From Legionella fallonii LLAP-10 (GTDB lineage Bacteria; Pseudomonadota; Gammaproteobacteria; Legionellales; Legionellaceae): a DNA stretch of 64,000 bases. A program made the translations under genes and the position numbers. Shown here one piece after another: positions 39,349-49,197 of this stretch. The stretch is from NCBI RefSeq assembly GCF_000953135.1, contig NZ_LN614827.1, positions 2,137,001 to 2,201,000 of the forward strand, written 5' to 3'. The notes under the pieces were generated by a model, which worked only from the letters and a program-made list of their open reading frames with translations, ran no database searches and was not told where the DNA came from. How positions within the stretch are numbered: the stretch's first letter is position 1; each line of letters starts with the position of its first letter.

Positions 39349-40419
39349 ATGATTGTAGAACAAGCTGTGACCAATCTGTTGGACTCATTAAAAGATCCGT
39401 TTCTTGGGTTAAACGGTAAGGAAATGCATTTACAATATCGTGTGGATTCAACACCCAATACCCTTTCCATCAATATAACTGCCGGATTTCCCATAGTCTT
39501 AATAGAACATACATTTAAAGACTTAGCGTTGGCCCATCTCAAAAAGCTATTCCCTAATATAGAGATTAGCCTCACATTGAACCAGTTCATTAAAGCCCAT
39601 AGAACGCAAATGGCAGGAAAAGGCCTCCGTGGGGTAAAAAACACCATAGCAGTAGCCTCTGGTAAAGGAGGAGTGGGAAAATCTACAGTAACAGTTAATT
39701 TAGCAACAGCTCTGGCCCGATTGGGTGCGCGAGTAGGCATATTAGATGCAGATATTTATGGCCCCAGTATGCCATTAATGTTGGGAAAAACTGAGCCAGT
39801 ACAAATTAGCGGTGATTTTTATTTACCAATACAAGCTCACGGCATACAAGCCATGTCCATTGGCTATTTAACGAGCGATCAAACCTTAATCTGGCGTGGT
39901 CCTATGCTTGCTAAATCATTAATCCAGATGCTCGATATCACCCTTTGGGATGAATTAGATTATTTATTTATTGATTTACCCCCAGGAACAGGTGATATCC
40001 AGCTGACTCTTGTACAAAAAATCCCTCTTACTGCAGCTATTGTAGTAACAACGCCACAAAATGTGGCTACTTTGGATGCGCAAAAAGCACTGACCATGTT
40101 TGCCAAAACTGGAATCGATGTACTCGGTGTTATAGAAAATATGTCCACCCACATCTGCAGTGCATGCGGCCATCAGGAAGCCATATTTGGCTCAGGTGGA
40201 GCAACTGCTTTATGCGAATCGCACCATAGTATTTTATTAGGACAACTGCCTTTAGATGGTCGCATACGTCAACAATGTGATGATGGCAGTCCCACAGCAA
40301 TGCAAGAACGGAATGAATTAACAGATGCCTTTCTGAAAACAGCCATGCGCTCAGCCATAGAGTTAGCAAGCAAACCCATCAACTATGCCGACAAATTCCC
40401 ACCGATTGTTGTGGAGTAA
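39349..40419 (+). CDS. mrp: Iron-sulfur cluster carrier protein Mrp/ApbC
   Basis: The protein binds and delivers [4Fe-4S] clusters to target enzymes in the cytosol. An N-terminal DUF59/MIP18-like domain of about 90 residues precedes the P-loop NTPase. Its deviant Walker A is ASGKGGVGKSTVTVNLA, followed by DADIYGPSMPLMLG and IDLPPGTGDIQLTL. The cluster-binding CxxC is in HICSACGHQ. The ATG at 39349 (356 residues) is chosen because AAGG lies 9 bases upstream and the protein then starts at the DUF59 domain. Upstream ATGs at 39331 and 39265 would add 6 or 28 residues. Confidence 0.95.
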   Translation: MIVEQAVTNLLDSLKDPFLGLNGKEMHLQYRVDSTPNTLSINITAGFPIVLIEHTFKDLALAHLKKLFPNIEISLTLNQFIKAHRTQMAGKGLRGVKNTIAVASGKGGVGKSTVTVNLATALARLGARVGILDADIYGPSMPLMLGKTEPVQISGDFYLPIQAHGIQAMSIGYLTSDQTLIWRGPMLAKSLIQMLDITLWDELDYLFIDLPPGTGDIQLTLVQKIPLTAAIVVTTPQNVATLDAQKALTMFAKTGIDVLGVIENMSTHICSACGHQEAIFGSGGATALCESHHSILLGQLPLDGRIRQQCDDGSPTAMQERNELTDAFLKTAMRSAIELASKPINYADKFPPIVVE

Positions 40420-40520
40420 GAATAGAGTCTGCTTGAGCCTAACGAAGCCTAGTATATAGAATTGTAAACAAGCTCTAATACGAATGATGTTAAGTTAAGG
40501 AATTTCTGGGAACGTTGTAG

Positions 40521-40546
40521 CCCGTATTAACATAGTGTAATACGGG
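40521..40546. repeat. Dispersed-type palindrome upstream of the CsiV-like gene
   Basis: CCCGTATTA, 8-base loop, TAATACGGG give a perfect 9-base-pair stem, preceded by TTGTAG and followed by GAAT. The layout matches the other GTAGC-flanked palindromes in the window. There is no T-run. Confidence 0.65.
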
Positions 40547-40683
40547 AATACCTTAACATAGTGCACAAAACCTCAGATTACGCAGCGCTCATCCAAGCCA
40601 CATAAAGCGTAACTTAGTGCCCTTCCCCCCTAGTACTTCATTGATTTTTTTAGGATAATGTCCAAAAACAAAAAGAAAAAACC

Positions 40684-41226
40684 ATGTTAAGACTATTAAT
40701 AGTATCCATCAGTATTTTATATTCCTGCATCACTTTAGCTCAATCAAGTTACCAGGTTGATTTAATTATTTTTGCCTATCCGCAAAGCGGGGACAAAAGT
40801 AATAGCTTGGCTATGACATCTCCTCTGCTCCCAATCAGTCAAAATGCGATTGCTCTGCGGTCTAACTCCAGAAAAGCTTATGGCTTACTTGCAAACTCCA
40901 AGTCTAGTTTACAAGATCAATATTACTTATTAAGTCGTAAATCTAATTATAAAGTTCTCGGTCATTACTCTTGGATACAACCAGCTGCTAATCAAAGTAG
41001 TGTTGCTTTACCTAAACTCAGTCACAATGGATGGCAAATGCAAGGTACTTTGCGCGTACGTCAAAATAGCTATTATTTGTTTGATGCGCGTTTACAATTA
41101 TCCCCTCCTAACCATCCTGAATCTTATTTTACTGTGACCCAAGATCAACGCTTAAAAGGCGGGGTAGTTTATTTTCTAGATCACCCTCAAGTGGGGATGT
41201 TAGTTAAGATTCATAAACCAGCGTAA
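40684..41226 (+). CDS. CsiV-like periplasmic protein
   Basis: The 180-residue protein has a signal peptide (MLRLLIVSISILYSCITLAQ) and a mature part starting SSYQVDLIIFAYPQSG. This is the hallmark of the CsiV family, named for a Vibrio cell-shape integrity protein that binds peptidoglycan and activates FtsI (PBP3). Other matching features are the YLLSRKSNYKVLGHYSWIQP segment and the closing VVYFLDHPQVGMLVKI. In many gammaproteobacteria csiV lies beside mfd. Here mfd is about 39 kb away on the same strand, so the link is broken. The ribosome site is weak. The assignment is by pattern recognition only. Confidence 0.65.
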   Translation: MLRLLIVSISILYSCITLAQSSYQVDLIIFAYPQSGDKSNSLAMTSPLLPISQNAIALRSNSRKAYGLLANSKSSLQDQYYLLSRKSNYKVLGHYSWIQPAANQSSVALPKLSHNGWQMQGTLRVRQNSYYLFDARLQLSPPNHPESYFTVTQDQRLKGGVVYFLDHPQVGMLVKIHKPA

Positions 41227-41316
41227 ATAAATCAATAATAGCTAGTGGGCAGCCGCCTTATTTACTCCTTATATAGCTCCCTGCCCCACCAAAGAATGTT
41301 GAAGAAACAAGCCCCT

Positions 41317-42222
41317 CTACTCCATTAATACAGATTCTAATTTAGGCATAATTAATTGAGTAATGGTATCTGCTAGAGCTAAAAGACATTTGTTTTTAGG
41401 AGTTCCCGATCGCCAAAATAACGCAACTACGCGTGTAGGAACTGGCGATTCAAAAGGAATGCATGTTAATAACTCAGACATCTCAGAATTGACCGCTAAA
41501 GCAGGTAGTAATGTTACACCCATCCCAGCCACTACCATTAACCTTAACGTTTCAAGACTTGTCGCTGTAAAATCAGCAACCTCATTAGCCTTTGCCATAT
41601 GACAAATAGCCATAGCCTGATCACGTAGACAATGCCCTTCAGCCAACAACATCACCTGTTGATTGGTTAAGTCGTTTAATGTAATTTGTTTATTTTGCGC
41701 TAAAGAATGACTCTTCGCACAAGCAAAATAAAAGGCCTCATCAAATAGATTTTGATACACAAAATTACTGGAAATGGGTTGGGCCATAATTGCTGCATCA
41801 ATTTTACCACTCTCTAATTGTTCAATTAAACGATGCGTTGGCTCCTCAACTAACCAGACTTTTAAATTTGGAAAATTATCTTTTATAGTGGGCATTACAG
41901 TGGGAAGTAAATAAGGTGCAACAGTAGGAATAACTCCTAAATGCAAGTCACCCGCAAAGGGATCATGGGCCTGACGAGCTGCATTTTTCATCTCATCACA
42001 TAAGATAAGTATTTTTTTTGCCTTAGACAGCAGCTCTTGTCCTTGATCCGTCAACAAGACTTGTTTGTTAGTACGTTCAAATAAAATGACTCCCAAACTG
42101 TCTTCCAGTTTCTTAATTTGCATACTCAACGTAGGTTGACTCACATAACAACGCTTAGCCGCCTCTCCAAAGTGCCTGACTTCTGCCAAAACCACAAAAT
42201 AATGTAAATCTCTTAGATTCAT
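41317..42222 (-). CDS. oxyR: Hydrogen peroxide-responsive regulator OxyR
   Basis: This 301-residue LysR-family regulator begins with a winged helix-turn-helix (MNLRDLHYFVVLAEVRHFGEAAKRCYVSQPTLSMQIKKLE). Its effector domain carries both redox cysteines: Cys198 in GHCLRDQ and Cys207 in AMAICHM, nine residues apart exactly as Cys199/Cys208 of E. coli OxyR. Peroxide oxidises them to a disulfide, switching promoter binding. It is transcribed divergently from an MFS transporter with 231 bases between. The ribosome site is weak (CGG at 8 bases). No catalase or ahpC gene is adjacent. Confidence 0.95.
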   Translation of the reverse strand: MNLRDLHYFVVLAEVRHFGEAAKRCYVSQPTLSMQIKKLEDSLGVILFERTNKQVLLTDQGQELLSKAKKILILCDEMKNAARQAHDPFAGDLHLGVIPTVAPYLLPTVMPTIKDNFPNLKVWLVEEPTHRLIEQLESGKIDAAIMAQPISSNFVYQNLFDEAFYFACAKSHSLAQNKQITLNDLTNQQVMLLAEGHCLRDQAMAICHMAKANEVADFTATSLETLRLMVVAGMGVTLLPALAVNSEMSELLTCIPFESPVPTRVVALFWRSGTPKNKCLLALADTITQLIMPKLESVLME

Positions 42223-42453
42223 AAAAATACCGAATAATTGATATTATCTATTAATATAGCAAAATTCATATATTTTTACCTATAATTGTATTTCACTTAA
42301 AACCAGACGATACTTCAGACAAGTCCATCGACAAAGACTATGAAAATTAATTTCTAGAAACAAACATTAATCAGTGTTTTCTTCAGAAAATAGCGTAAAA
42401 AAATTTACACATCCTTATTGTTCCTATATATTCGCTTTTTTTCGAGGAAATGA

Positions 42454-43719
42454 ATGACACAAACAAATTCAACAACTGTAAGATCGAGGACAATTATCTG
42501 GCTAGTCGGAGTGTTCTTTTTACTATTTCAGTTTTTTTTACAACTATCGTCAGGAATCATTATCGGTTCCATTATGCATGAACAAAAGCTATCAGCTCTT
42601 TGCGCTGGTCTTTTAAGTAGCGCTTTTTATTATGTATACACCTCTTTTCAGATCCCAGTCGGTCTTTTTTTTGATCGTTATAACACCCGAACCTTACTTT
42701 CTATCAATGCTATTATTTGTGCCATAGGTTGTTTTCTATTTGCCACTGGCCATAGCATATTGTCTTTATTTATTGGTCGCTTAATTATAGGTGCGGGCTC
42801 CGCTTTTGCTTTCGTTGGCCTATCTCATGTCCTGCGCCAAACCTATCCATTAAAGCGCTATGCATTTATGATAGGACTTTCTGAAACCTTAGGTTTTACT
42901 ATTACGGTATTTGGCATGATAGGCATGGGATCGTTCATCGGTCATTTAGGTTGGAGATATTTTATTAGTGGCGCAGGATTTTTGGGTCTCATTATCGCGA
43001 GCTTATGCTGGATTGTAATTCCCAACTATAAACCTGTCGTCAAGATTACACTGAATTACAGGCAGCAACTGATTACCATCGTAAAAAACAAATTGGCATG
43101 GATTAATGGCATGTTTGTTTGTCTAGAATTTTCTGTTATTACTGTTTTTGCTGCTTTATGGGCTGTTCCCTTTTTACAATTAAAGCTGGACTGCACACTT
43201 AAAGCAGCCAGTATCCTGACGTCTATGACATTATTAGGCGCCGGATTAAGCTGTCCTATTTATGGCCAACTTTCCATTCGCTTAACTAAGCGCAAACCCT
43301 TAATTCATTTCTCCTGTTTATCAACAGCAGTATTGCTTCTTATTACTTTATATTTACCAACCCATAATCAATTGTTGATAGGTTTTCTTTTGTTTATTAT
43401 TGGATTATGTTGTGGAGCATATATGCTCGCTTATTCTATTTCCAATGAATTAGCTCCAGCCGAATCTCTATCGACCTGTACTGGTTTCACTAATACCCTG
43501 GCTATGCTTTCCGCACCTCTTTTACAGCCACTGGTTGGATATTTGTTAGACTATTTTAGCAATACTCCCGGCGTTTATACTTTAACAGATTATCAATCCG
43601 CCCTGTTGCTTATCCCTGTCCTTTTGGTTGTAGCATCACTATTAACACAATATCTTCCGGAAAAAAATTCAGAACTAGAAGTAAAAAGCAAACTTATTGC
43701 TATTGAAGCAGAATGCTAG
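42454..43719 (+). CDS. Major facilitator superfamily transporter
   Basis: The 421-residue inner-membrane protein has about twelve hydrophobic segments. The MFS motif A-like loop after TM2 is GLFFDRYNTRTLLS, and the second-half counterpart is YGQLSIRLTKRKPLIH. The N-terminal tail is short and polar, and the C-terminus is charged (LPEKNSELEVKSKL). The closest type appears to be Legionella-style MFS carriers used for nutrient or metal-chelate transport, but the substrate cannot be told. GAGGAA lies close to the ATG at 42454. The gene is divergent from oxyR, so control by that regulator is possible but unproven. Confidence 0.9.
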   Translation: MTQTNSTTVRSRTIIWLVGVFFLLFQFFLQLSSGIIIGSIMHEQKLSALCAGLLSSAFYYVYTSFQIPVGLFFDRYNTRTLLSINAIICAIGCFLFATGHSILSLFIGRLIIGAGSAFAFVGLSHVLRQTYPLKRYAFMIGLSETLGFTITVFGMIGMGSFIGHLGWRYFISGAGFLGLIIASLCWIVIPNYKPVVKITLNYRQQLITIVKNKLAWINGMFVCLEFSVITVFAALWAVPFLQLKLDCTLKAASILTSMTLLGAGLSCPIYGQLSIRLTKRKPLIHFSCLSTAVLLLITLYLPTHNQLLIGFLLFIIGLCCGAYMLAYSISNELAPAESLSTCTGFTNTLAMLSAPLLQPLVGYLLDYFSNTPGVYTLTDYQSALLLIPVLLVVASLLTQYLPEKNSELEVKSKLIAIEAEC

Positions 43720-43748
43720 ACTCCATATATCGGCCAAAAGCTACTTCG

Positions 43749-43952
43749 TTATAGAAGGCGTTGGCTCGCATGGGCAGGAGATATAGGTGGAGAAGTATTC
43801 ACTATATGACTTACTACTAAGGTATAAAATGTAATTGCGAAGAAATAAAAAAAGATTTTAGCAATTAAGGTATAAGTAGTCTGAGTCCTTTTATACCCCA
43901 AAAAAACAGCTATTATTGCGAATATCAAACAAATAAAAGCAGCCGTTAACAT
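43749..43952 (-). CDS. Small DUF1328-like membrane protein
   Basis: The 67-residue protein has two hydrophobic helices (MLTAAFICLIFAIIAVFLGY and IAKIFFYFFAITFYTLVVS). It resembles the DUF1328/YtjA family, which is about 53 residues and often linked to stress conditions. The C-terminal extension (NTSPPISPAHASQRLL) is longer than usual. AGGGA 7-11 bases before the ATG supports it. It faces the end of the MFS gene and has no clear operon partner. Confidence 0.7.
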   Translation of the reverse strand: MLTAAFICLIFAIIAVFLGYKRTQTTYTLIAKIFFYFFAITFYTLVVSHIVNTSPPISPAHASQRLL

Positions 43953-44503
43953 TTTTTTTCCCTAAATAGTATCGCCCTTCTTTTGTTATTATTCGGCACA
44001 AATCCATTCGAAATGTACAACTTTAGATGCCTATGATTAAAATATAGTACAACTATTTTAAAAATTCAGTAACTTGATTAAAAGAACTACCGTTCAGGTA
44101 ATAATTTGACTTGTGTTAGATTGAGATAGATTTACTCCTCGCTCACAAGAGAGATTTTTTGGAACGAAATCCTAATTACCGGCGAAAGCCGGTATTCATG
44201 AGATTTTGAAAGATTGAGGGATGCCAACTTTCGTCAACAATTCGACTGAGGAAAGAAATTGCCTCGTCGCTAAAGCGATCAAACCCTCATGAGCCCCCTC
44301 TTTGTGCACACCCCGGTTCTGCATTCCGTGTATCCCCACAGCGAGCTTGGAGCGAGGTCTAACTATGTTCGATGGCACGAAAAGTCCCTTCGCCCGCACT
44401 AGAAGCTTTGTTTGGAAATCGATAATAAATCGCGGGAGAGGGTTAGGGAGAGGGCTTTAAATGGTAGTTGCTATGGCTAACTAATAGAAGACAGATAAAA
44501 ACA
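43953..44503. other. 551-base gene-free region of dispersed repeats
   Basis: No gene was recognised. A perfect 7-base-pair hairpin with GAAA tetraloop lies at 44177-44194 (TACCGGC-GAAA-GCCGGTA). The 79-base dispersed repeat copy occupies 44367-44445. Confidence 0.65.
44367..44445. repeat. Dispersed repeat, copy 2 (inverted match of 10210-10288)
   Basis: Its complement aligns without gaps to 10210-10288 with 14 mismatches in 79 bases. Beyond 44445 it continues GGGAGAGGGC without interruption, unlike the 10-kb copy, where the MITE-like element sits. Confidence 0.8.
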
Positions 44504-45472
44504 CTAACCAACCGAAACAGCACCCTTCTTATCTTCTTTGTCAGGCTCTTGGAATTTGGCAAATGACTGTTCATTGATAAAGCAAAATCCCACCTGATTT
44601 TCTTTGGAAAAACCTGCAATGGAAAAAGAAGAACTATCAACTTCCTTTAAAGTATTCAATACTTTTAAATTCAGTTTAGGTAGCCCTAAACTAAGTAAGC
44701 ATTGATCTTGAGGTAAGGGTTTAATAGAAAGAAACTGCGACATTTTTACTTTATTCCCTAATGCATCTCGCCAACCCGCTACAGCAGCGCCAGTGGCATC
44801 AGTTTCCTTCAGATTAGCAGAATAAAATCCATTATCATTGCTCAAGCGACAAAAAGTAGTACTGATGTCATGAGGGGCTTTTTGATTTTTACTAAACCAT
44901 AACTTACCAAACCAAGCATTATTTCCGGTAACAAACTGTTCTTTATTATCAGCACCTGTTTGTATATGACCGTTCAAACGGCTAGTTTGCAAGGCTTGCA
45001 GTTCTACTCCTGGACGCAACACTAAAGTTTCATGCTGACTGTCAATATTGGCTTGTTTTAACATATCCACTTTAAAATTAAAGCCCTGCTCTTTTTCAGT
45101 TTTTACTCCAAAAACCCAGCTATCATTTATAGGATTGTAACGCATAAAGGAGCGGCCAACGTGCCAGTTGAATTGGGTTGATTTATCTATTTTCTCACTA
45201 TCTTCATAAAATAATACTAACTTATTAGTTTGCCCATCAATTAAAGCGGTTTTGGTGTGAAAATCAGAACCTTGTCTCTGCATTTGAAAAAAATAGCCAT
45301 AGCGCTCCCCGCTTTCATTAGTCACCATGCCTGAAAAAGTCCAACTACCCACTAAAGGTTCAACCGGTTGAAATGCGTTCCCCTCTTCCATCGCCTCATT
45401 CTCTACAGCAAATACCGCTGTACTAATAAATAGAATTACAAATAATAAGTTAGAGCAAATTCTAATGAGCAT
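44504..45472 (-). CDS. Secreted protein with AttH/CrtC-like lipocalin features
   Basis: This 322-residue protein has a signal peptide ([22 protein letters not shown]). After it comes [25 protein letters not shown], which resembles the opening of the AttH/CrtC lipocalin-like domain (WWYF.G.l...G.r.GyqltffR). Alternating beta-prone segments continue through the chain, with three scattered cysteines in the mature part. Its ATG lies inside the end of lpxK (11-base overlap), so it belongs to the pyrD-GNAT-msbA-lpxK run and may serve envelope lipid handling. The family assignment is tentative. Confidence 0.7.
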   Translation of the reverse strand: MLIRICSNLLFVILFISTAVFAVENEAMEEGNAFQPVEPLVGSWTFSGMVTNESGERYGYFFQMQRQGSDFHTKTALIDGQTNKLVLFYEDSEKIDKSTQFNWHVGRSFMRYNPINDSWVFGVKTEKEQGFNFKVDMLKQANIDSQHETLVLRPGVELQALQTSRLNGHIQTGADNKEQFVTGNNAWFGKLWFSKNQKAPHDISTTFCRLSNDNGFYSANLKETDATGAAVAGWRDALGNKVKMSQFLSIKPLPQDQCLLSLGLPKLNLKVLNTLKEVDSSSFSIAGFSKENQVGFCFINEQSFAKFQEPDKEDKKGAVSVG

Positions 45473-46445
45473 AGTAACAATAACCTTTTAATTGTTGGTG
45501 TGACCATAATGCTTGCCAAAATGCATCATCCAATTGAGCCTCGACCGGTAAATAATACATCTTATCAGAACTAAAGGAAAAACATTTCACGGCATCCTTT
45601 TCCGTCATGATAATAAAAGACTCTGCATAATTTAAATCATTGGACTTAAACTGATAATGATCAGGATAAGTATAGGTAGTGAATTCTATCCCTAATTGCC
45701 CTAAAGTGGAATAAAAACGTTGTGGATTACCTATGGCGGCAACTGCCGCGATTGTCCCTGCAAGAGAACTAGAACTTATTGTTTCTTGGGTAGATAGTTT
45801 TGTTAGGCTGCCGGGGACTAGACTCATACGATAAGCATTACCCCAAGTCCCTCCATTAACAATAACAAAATCGACTTGTTTTAATCGACTTTCTGATTCT
45901 CTTAACGGCCCCGCAGGCAAACATAAGCCATTACCTAAGCCTCTCGTCCCATCAATCACAGCGATTTCTATGGCTCGCCCCATTCTATAATGCTGCAAAC
46001 CATCATCACTAATAATGATTTGTACGCGATGCTTTTCTAAAAGATAATCTACAGCCTTAGTTCGTACAGGAGAAATCACTACAGGACAATTTGTTTTGCG
46101 AGCGAGCAATAAAGGTTCATCGCCTACTAACTCCGCAGAATCACTTAATTGAATTTCATGAGGATAATTCTTAGTTTTTGCCCCATAGCCTCGGCTGACT
46201 ATCCCTACCTTTAGGCCTTGATGCTGCATTTTTTTTGCTAAAGCAATGACTAAAGGTGTTTTACCCACACCACCTACCGTCAAATTACCAACTACTATAA
46301 GCGGTACCGAACAACTAACCTGACAAAAATTCTGCAAATACCAACGCCTGATCCCTACAATCAGACGATACCCCCAAGAAACAGGGAGAAGCGTCCATTT
46401 TAAAGGATGATTACCATACCATAATTTATCAATGGTTAGGGACAT
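45462..46445 (-). CDS. lpxK: Tetraacyldisaccharide 4'-kinase LpxK
   Basis: The 327-residue membrane-associated kinase phosphorylates the 4' position of the lipid A precursor to give lipid IVA. It has an N-terminal hydrophobic helix and the unusual P-loop [19 protein letters not shown]. Further conserved blocks are [33 protein letters not shown] and [17 protein letters not shown]. Its ATG overlaps the msbA stop by one base (TAATG at 46443-46447). This is the standard msbA-lpxK pair, linking synthesis with export of lipid A. Confidence 0.97.
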   Translation of the reverse strand: MSLTIDKLWYGNHPLKWTLLPVSWGYRLIVGIRRWYLQNFCQVSCSVPLIVVGNLTVGGVGKTPLVIALAKKMQHQGLKVGIVSRGYGAKTKNYPHEIQLSDSAELVGDEPLLLARKTNCPVVISPVRTKAVDYLLEKHRVQIIISDDGLQHYRMGRAIEIAVIDGTRGLGNGLCLPAGPLRESESRLKQVDFVIVNGGTWGNAYRMSLVPGSLTKLSTQETISSSSLAGTIAAVAAIGNPQRFYSTLGQLGIEFTTYTYPDHYQFKSNDLNYAESFIIMTEKDAVKCFSFSSDKMYYLPVEAQLDDAFWQALWSHQQLKGYCYYAH

Positions 46446-48211
46446 TAGACGAGAGCTTCCTCATGAGCTAAACCTAATTGTTGCACTTTATACAATTGGG
46501 TATAGTGGCCGTTTAGCTGTATTAATTGCTGGTGGCTGCCTTGTTCTACAATACGCCCTTGTTGCATAACAATAATCTTATCAGCATGTTTAATCGTTGA
46601 TAATCTATGAGCAATGACCAATGTAGTACGATTTTTCATAACCTGTTCTAAGGCCGCTTGAATATATTGCTCTGATTCACTATCTAATGCTGAAGTAGCC
46701 TCATCCAAAATAAGAATAGGTGCATTTTTTAAAATAGCCCGAGCTATAGCTAATCGCTGTCTTTGGCCTCCAGATAATAATACACCATTTTCACCTATAC
46801 GCGTATCATAGCCTTGAGGTAATTGGGAAATAAACTCATGAGCATACGCCAACTTGGCAGCCTCTATAACTTGTTGCCGTGTTACATCAAAACAACCATA
46901 GGCTATATTATTGGCCAAAGTATCATTAAATAAAGTTACGTTTTGGCTTACAAGGGCCATTTGCTCACGCAAACTCGCTAAACTAAGCTGATTTAGAGGA
47001 ATACCATCAAGAGTAATTACCCCTTTGGTTATCTCATAAAATCGTGGCAACAAATTAGCCAAAGTGGTTTTACCACTTCCTGAATGGCCTACTAAAGCAA
47101 CTGACGTACCTGGCTCTATAGTAAAGCTGACCCCATGCAATACTGTTTGACCTTGTCTATAGGCATAAGAAACATCTTTAAACTCAATTTTACCTAATGC
47201 TTTTTGCGCTAAAGTTACCCCTTGCTCTTGTTCTATAGGCAGATCTAGTAAATTAAAAACGCTCTCTGCCCCAGCAAGTCCTCGTTGAATCGTCACATTT
47301 AAAGTAGTTAATCGCTTCATAGGCTTAATCAATTGCAACATCGCAGCAATAATTGCCAAATAGGAGCCCGCTGTAATGACCATAACAGTAGATAATTGAA
47401 TGGAGGCCATAATAATCATGGCGATTCCAAGAGCAATAACAAATTGCACACCCGAAACATTGACGGCATCACTCACGGCGACCTTCATATCATTTTGGCG
47501 AGAACGCTCTGTAGCCTGATTAAATTTGCCTTGCTCATAATCCTCTCCACCAAAAATACGCACTACTTTATACCCTTCAATTGCCTCACCAGCAATTTCA
47601 GTCACTTCACTCATCGTTTTTTGGACCTTATGGCTAATGCGTCGCACTCGTTTGTTAGTATAATTAACAATTAAACCAACAAAAGGCACAGTCAATAAAA
47701 ACATCAAAGACAATTGCCAATTAATTACCATCATGACTGTAATTAATCCAACAACCAAGCATGCATTTTGGACAAAATCAGTTAACGCATCAGCACTTAC
47801 TTGAGCAACTTGCTCGACATCATAGAGAATTTTAGAAAGCATCTGGCCTGAAGTGGCTTCATCATAGAAATCTGCTGGCAACCGTAAGATATGGGCAAAC
47901 ACTTTTTGCCTTAGAACTTTCACTACGGAACGAGCTACCCACGTCATGCAGTAACTCCCTAATGAACTAACTAATCCTCTAAAAGTAATACCTATAAGAA
48001 CAATAAAGGGAATTTTTTTAACAAATTCCATATCTAAATGAATAAACCCCTTATCCAAAAAAGGCCTAGTCATGTAGGTAAAGCCTGCATCTATGCCTGA
48101 ATACAGAACATTAGCAAAAACGCCCAAAAACAGTATTGGCCAAAATGGCGTGATATAAGTGAATAAACGTCTATATAAATAAGCGTTTTTAACAGGTTCT
48201 TTATTTTTCAT
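46445..48211 (-). CDS. msbA: Lipid A export ATP-binding/permease protein MsbA
   Basis: This 588-residue homodimeric ABC exporter flips lipid A-core across the inner membrane. Six membrane helices lie in residues 15-310. The ATPase domain has Walker [21 protein letters not shown]-loop [11 protein letters not shown], signature [16 protein letters not shown], Walker [14 protein letters not shown] and the H-loop VIAHRLST. lpxK overlaps downstream. A 197-base gap separates it from the GNAT gene upstream, where I see no convincing coding sequence. Length is normal. Confidence 0.97.
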   Translation of the reverse strand: MKNKEPVKNAYLYRRLFTYITPFWPILFLGVFANVLYSGIDAGFTYMTRPFLDKGFIHLDMEFVKKIPFIVLIGITFRGLVSSLGSYCMTWVARSVVKVLRQKVFAHILRLPADFYDEATSGQMLSKILYDVEQVAQVSADALTDFVQNACLVVGLITVMMVINWQLSLMFLLTVPFVGLIVNYTNKRVRRISHKVQKTMSEVTEIAGEAIEGYKVVRIFGGEDYEQGKFNQATERSRQNDMKVAVSDAVNVSGVQFVIALGIAMIIMASIQLSTVMVITAGSYLAIIAAMLQLIKPMKRLTTLNVTIQRGLAGAESVFNLLDLPIEQEQGVTLAQKALGKIEFKDVSYAYRQGQTVLHGVSFTIEPGTSVALVGHSGSGKTTLANLLPRFYEITKGVITLDGIPLNQLSLASLREQMALVSQNVTLFNDTLANNIAYGCFDVTRQQVIEAAKLAYAHEFISQLPQGYDTRIGENGVLLSGGQRQRLAIARAILKNAPILILDEATSALDSESEQYIQAALEQVMKNRTTLVIAHRLSTIKHADKIIVMQQGRIVEQGSHQQLIQLNGHYTQLYKVQQLGLAHEEALV

Positions 48212-48408
48212 TAATTAGGGTTCAAACAAAGCAAAATGAGTCGAATTGTAACTCTTATTCAGGAGAAGCGCCAATCCCCCAATTTTATAATCGATTTCCC
48301 AGATGATTTGCTGACACATATTGTAATGAGAAATCACAATAATAACAAAAGCATCCAACAAAATAAGATAGATAATAGATAGGCAATACCCCTCCAAGAT
48401 CAAATAAT

Positions 48409-49197
48409 TTAGCTAAAAGGATCTAAAGACATCTTAATACGTGTGTAAGCACAGCGAAAACCAATTTTTTGCACATTAAGATCAGAAACCGTACCTGGTT
48501 CTGTAGTCACAGTCGCCAAGGCCAAACCATGCTGCTTAGCAAAATTAAGACGCGCCAGTAATAATTTTTTTTGCAATCCCCTTCCTCGGTAAGAAGGAAG
48601 AGTGCTGGTGACTCCCAAATCACAAACATCTTCATGCATGGCAATAGTTGCCCCAGCGATTATTTGATCGTGTACTAAGGCAGCAAAAGCACTAACTCCT
48701 TTTGCCCTAGCGTAATGTGAAAATTGAGTCTGAGCCTCCGGATAACCAAAACCTAAAGCAACTTTTTTAGCCCATTCATCAATCTCATACTCAAGTACTT
48801 CCCGTATAACGATTTCACCCTCAGGAACAGCTTCCATTTTATGATGTTTCAAATCGAGGACAGATACATTATTAAGCTCATCAATAGTATAGCCACGCTT
48901 ATTTAAAAAAACAGCCAATTCGTTGCCCGTAAAAGGACATAGCTCTATATCTATTCGTTGATGTCCTAATGATTTATAAAATTGCTCTATAGCTGTAATT
49001 TCTGATTTAAATTGCTTAGGCGTTGTTGCAAATCCCCAACCCACAACTTGTGATAGAAAAGAATCAAAGCCCGAAAAACAGGCCGCTCCTCCATTGATCT
49101 CTAAAATTTTACCTTGTGTATATTGTTTGGTTACCTCGATATGAGTCTGTTTGATGCATGACTCCATTTGCAATGCTAAATTTTTATCAACGTACAT
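48409..49197 (-). CDS. GNAT-family N-acetyltransferase
   Basis: The 262-residue protein has an acetyl-CoA-binding GNAT domain in its C-terminal half. The pantetheine-binding motif A is LGVTSTLPSYRGRGLQKKLLLARL, followed by LATVTTEPGTVSDLNVQKIGFR, the usual closing strand with a mis-paired Asn. The N-terminal 120 residues are less conserved but may be a second degenerate GNAT fold (KRGYTIDELNNVSVLDL). Its ATG overlaps the pyrD stop (TAATG, 49195-49199) and AAGGA lies inside pyrD, so translation is coupled. The acceptor substrate is unknown. Confidence 0.85.
   Translation of the reverse strand: MYVDKNLALQMESCIKQTHIEVTKQYTQGKILEINGGAACFSGFDSFLSQVVGWGFATTPKQFKSEITAIEQFYKSLGHQRIDIELCPFTGNELAVFLNKRGYTIDELNNVSVLDLKHHKMEAVPEGEIVIREVLEYEIDEWAKKVALGFGYPEAQTQFSHYARAKGVSAFAALVHDQIIAGATIAMHEDVCDLGVTSTLPSYRGRGLQKKLLLARLNFAKQHGLALATVTTEPGTVSDLNVQKIGFRCAYTRIKMSLDPFS

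Noticed and set aside
48215..48403. Minus-strand 62-codon frame between the GNAT gene and msbA
   Set aside because: It starts with TTG, has no good ribosome site, and its product looks like no protein family. It may be a decayed gene but cannot be supported.
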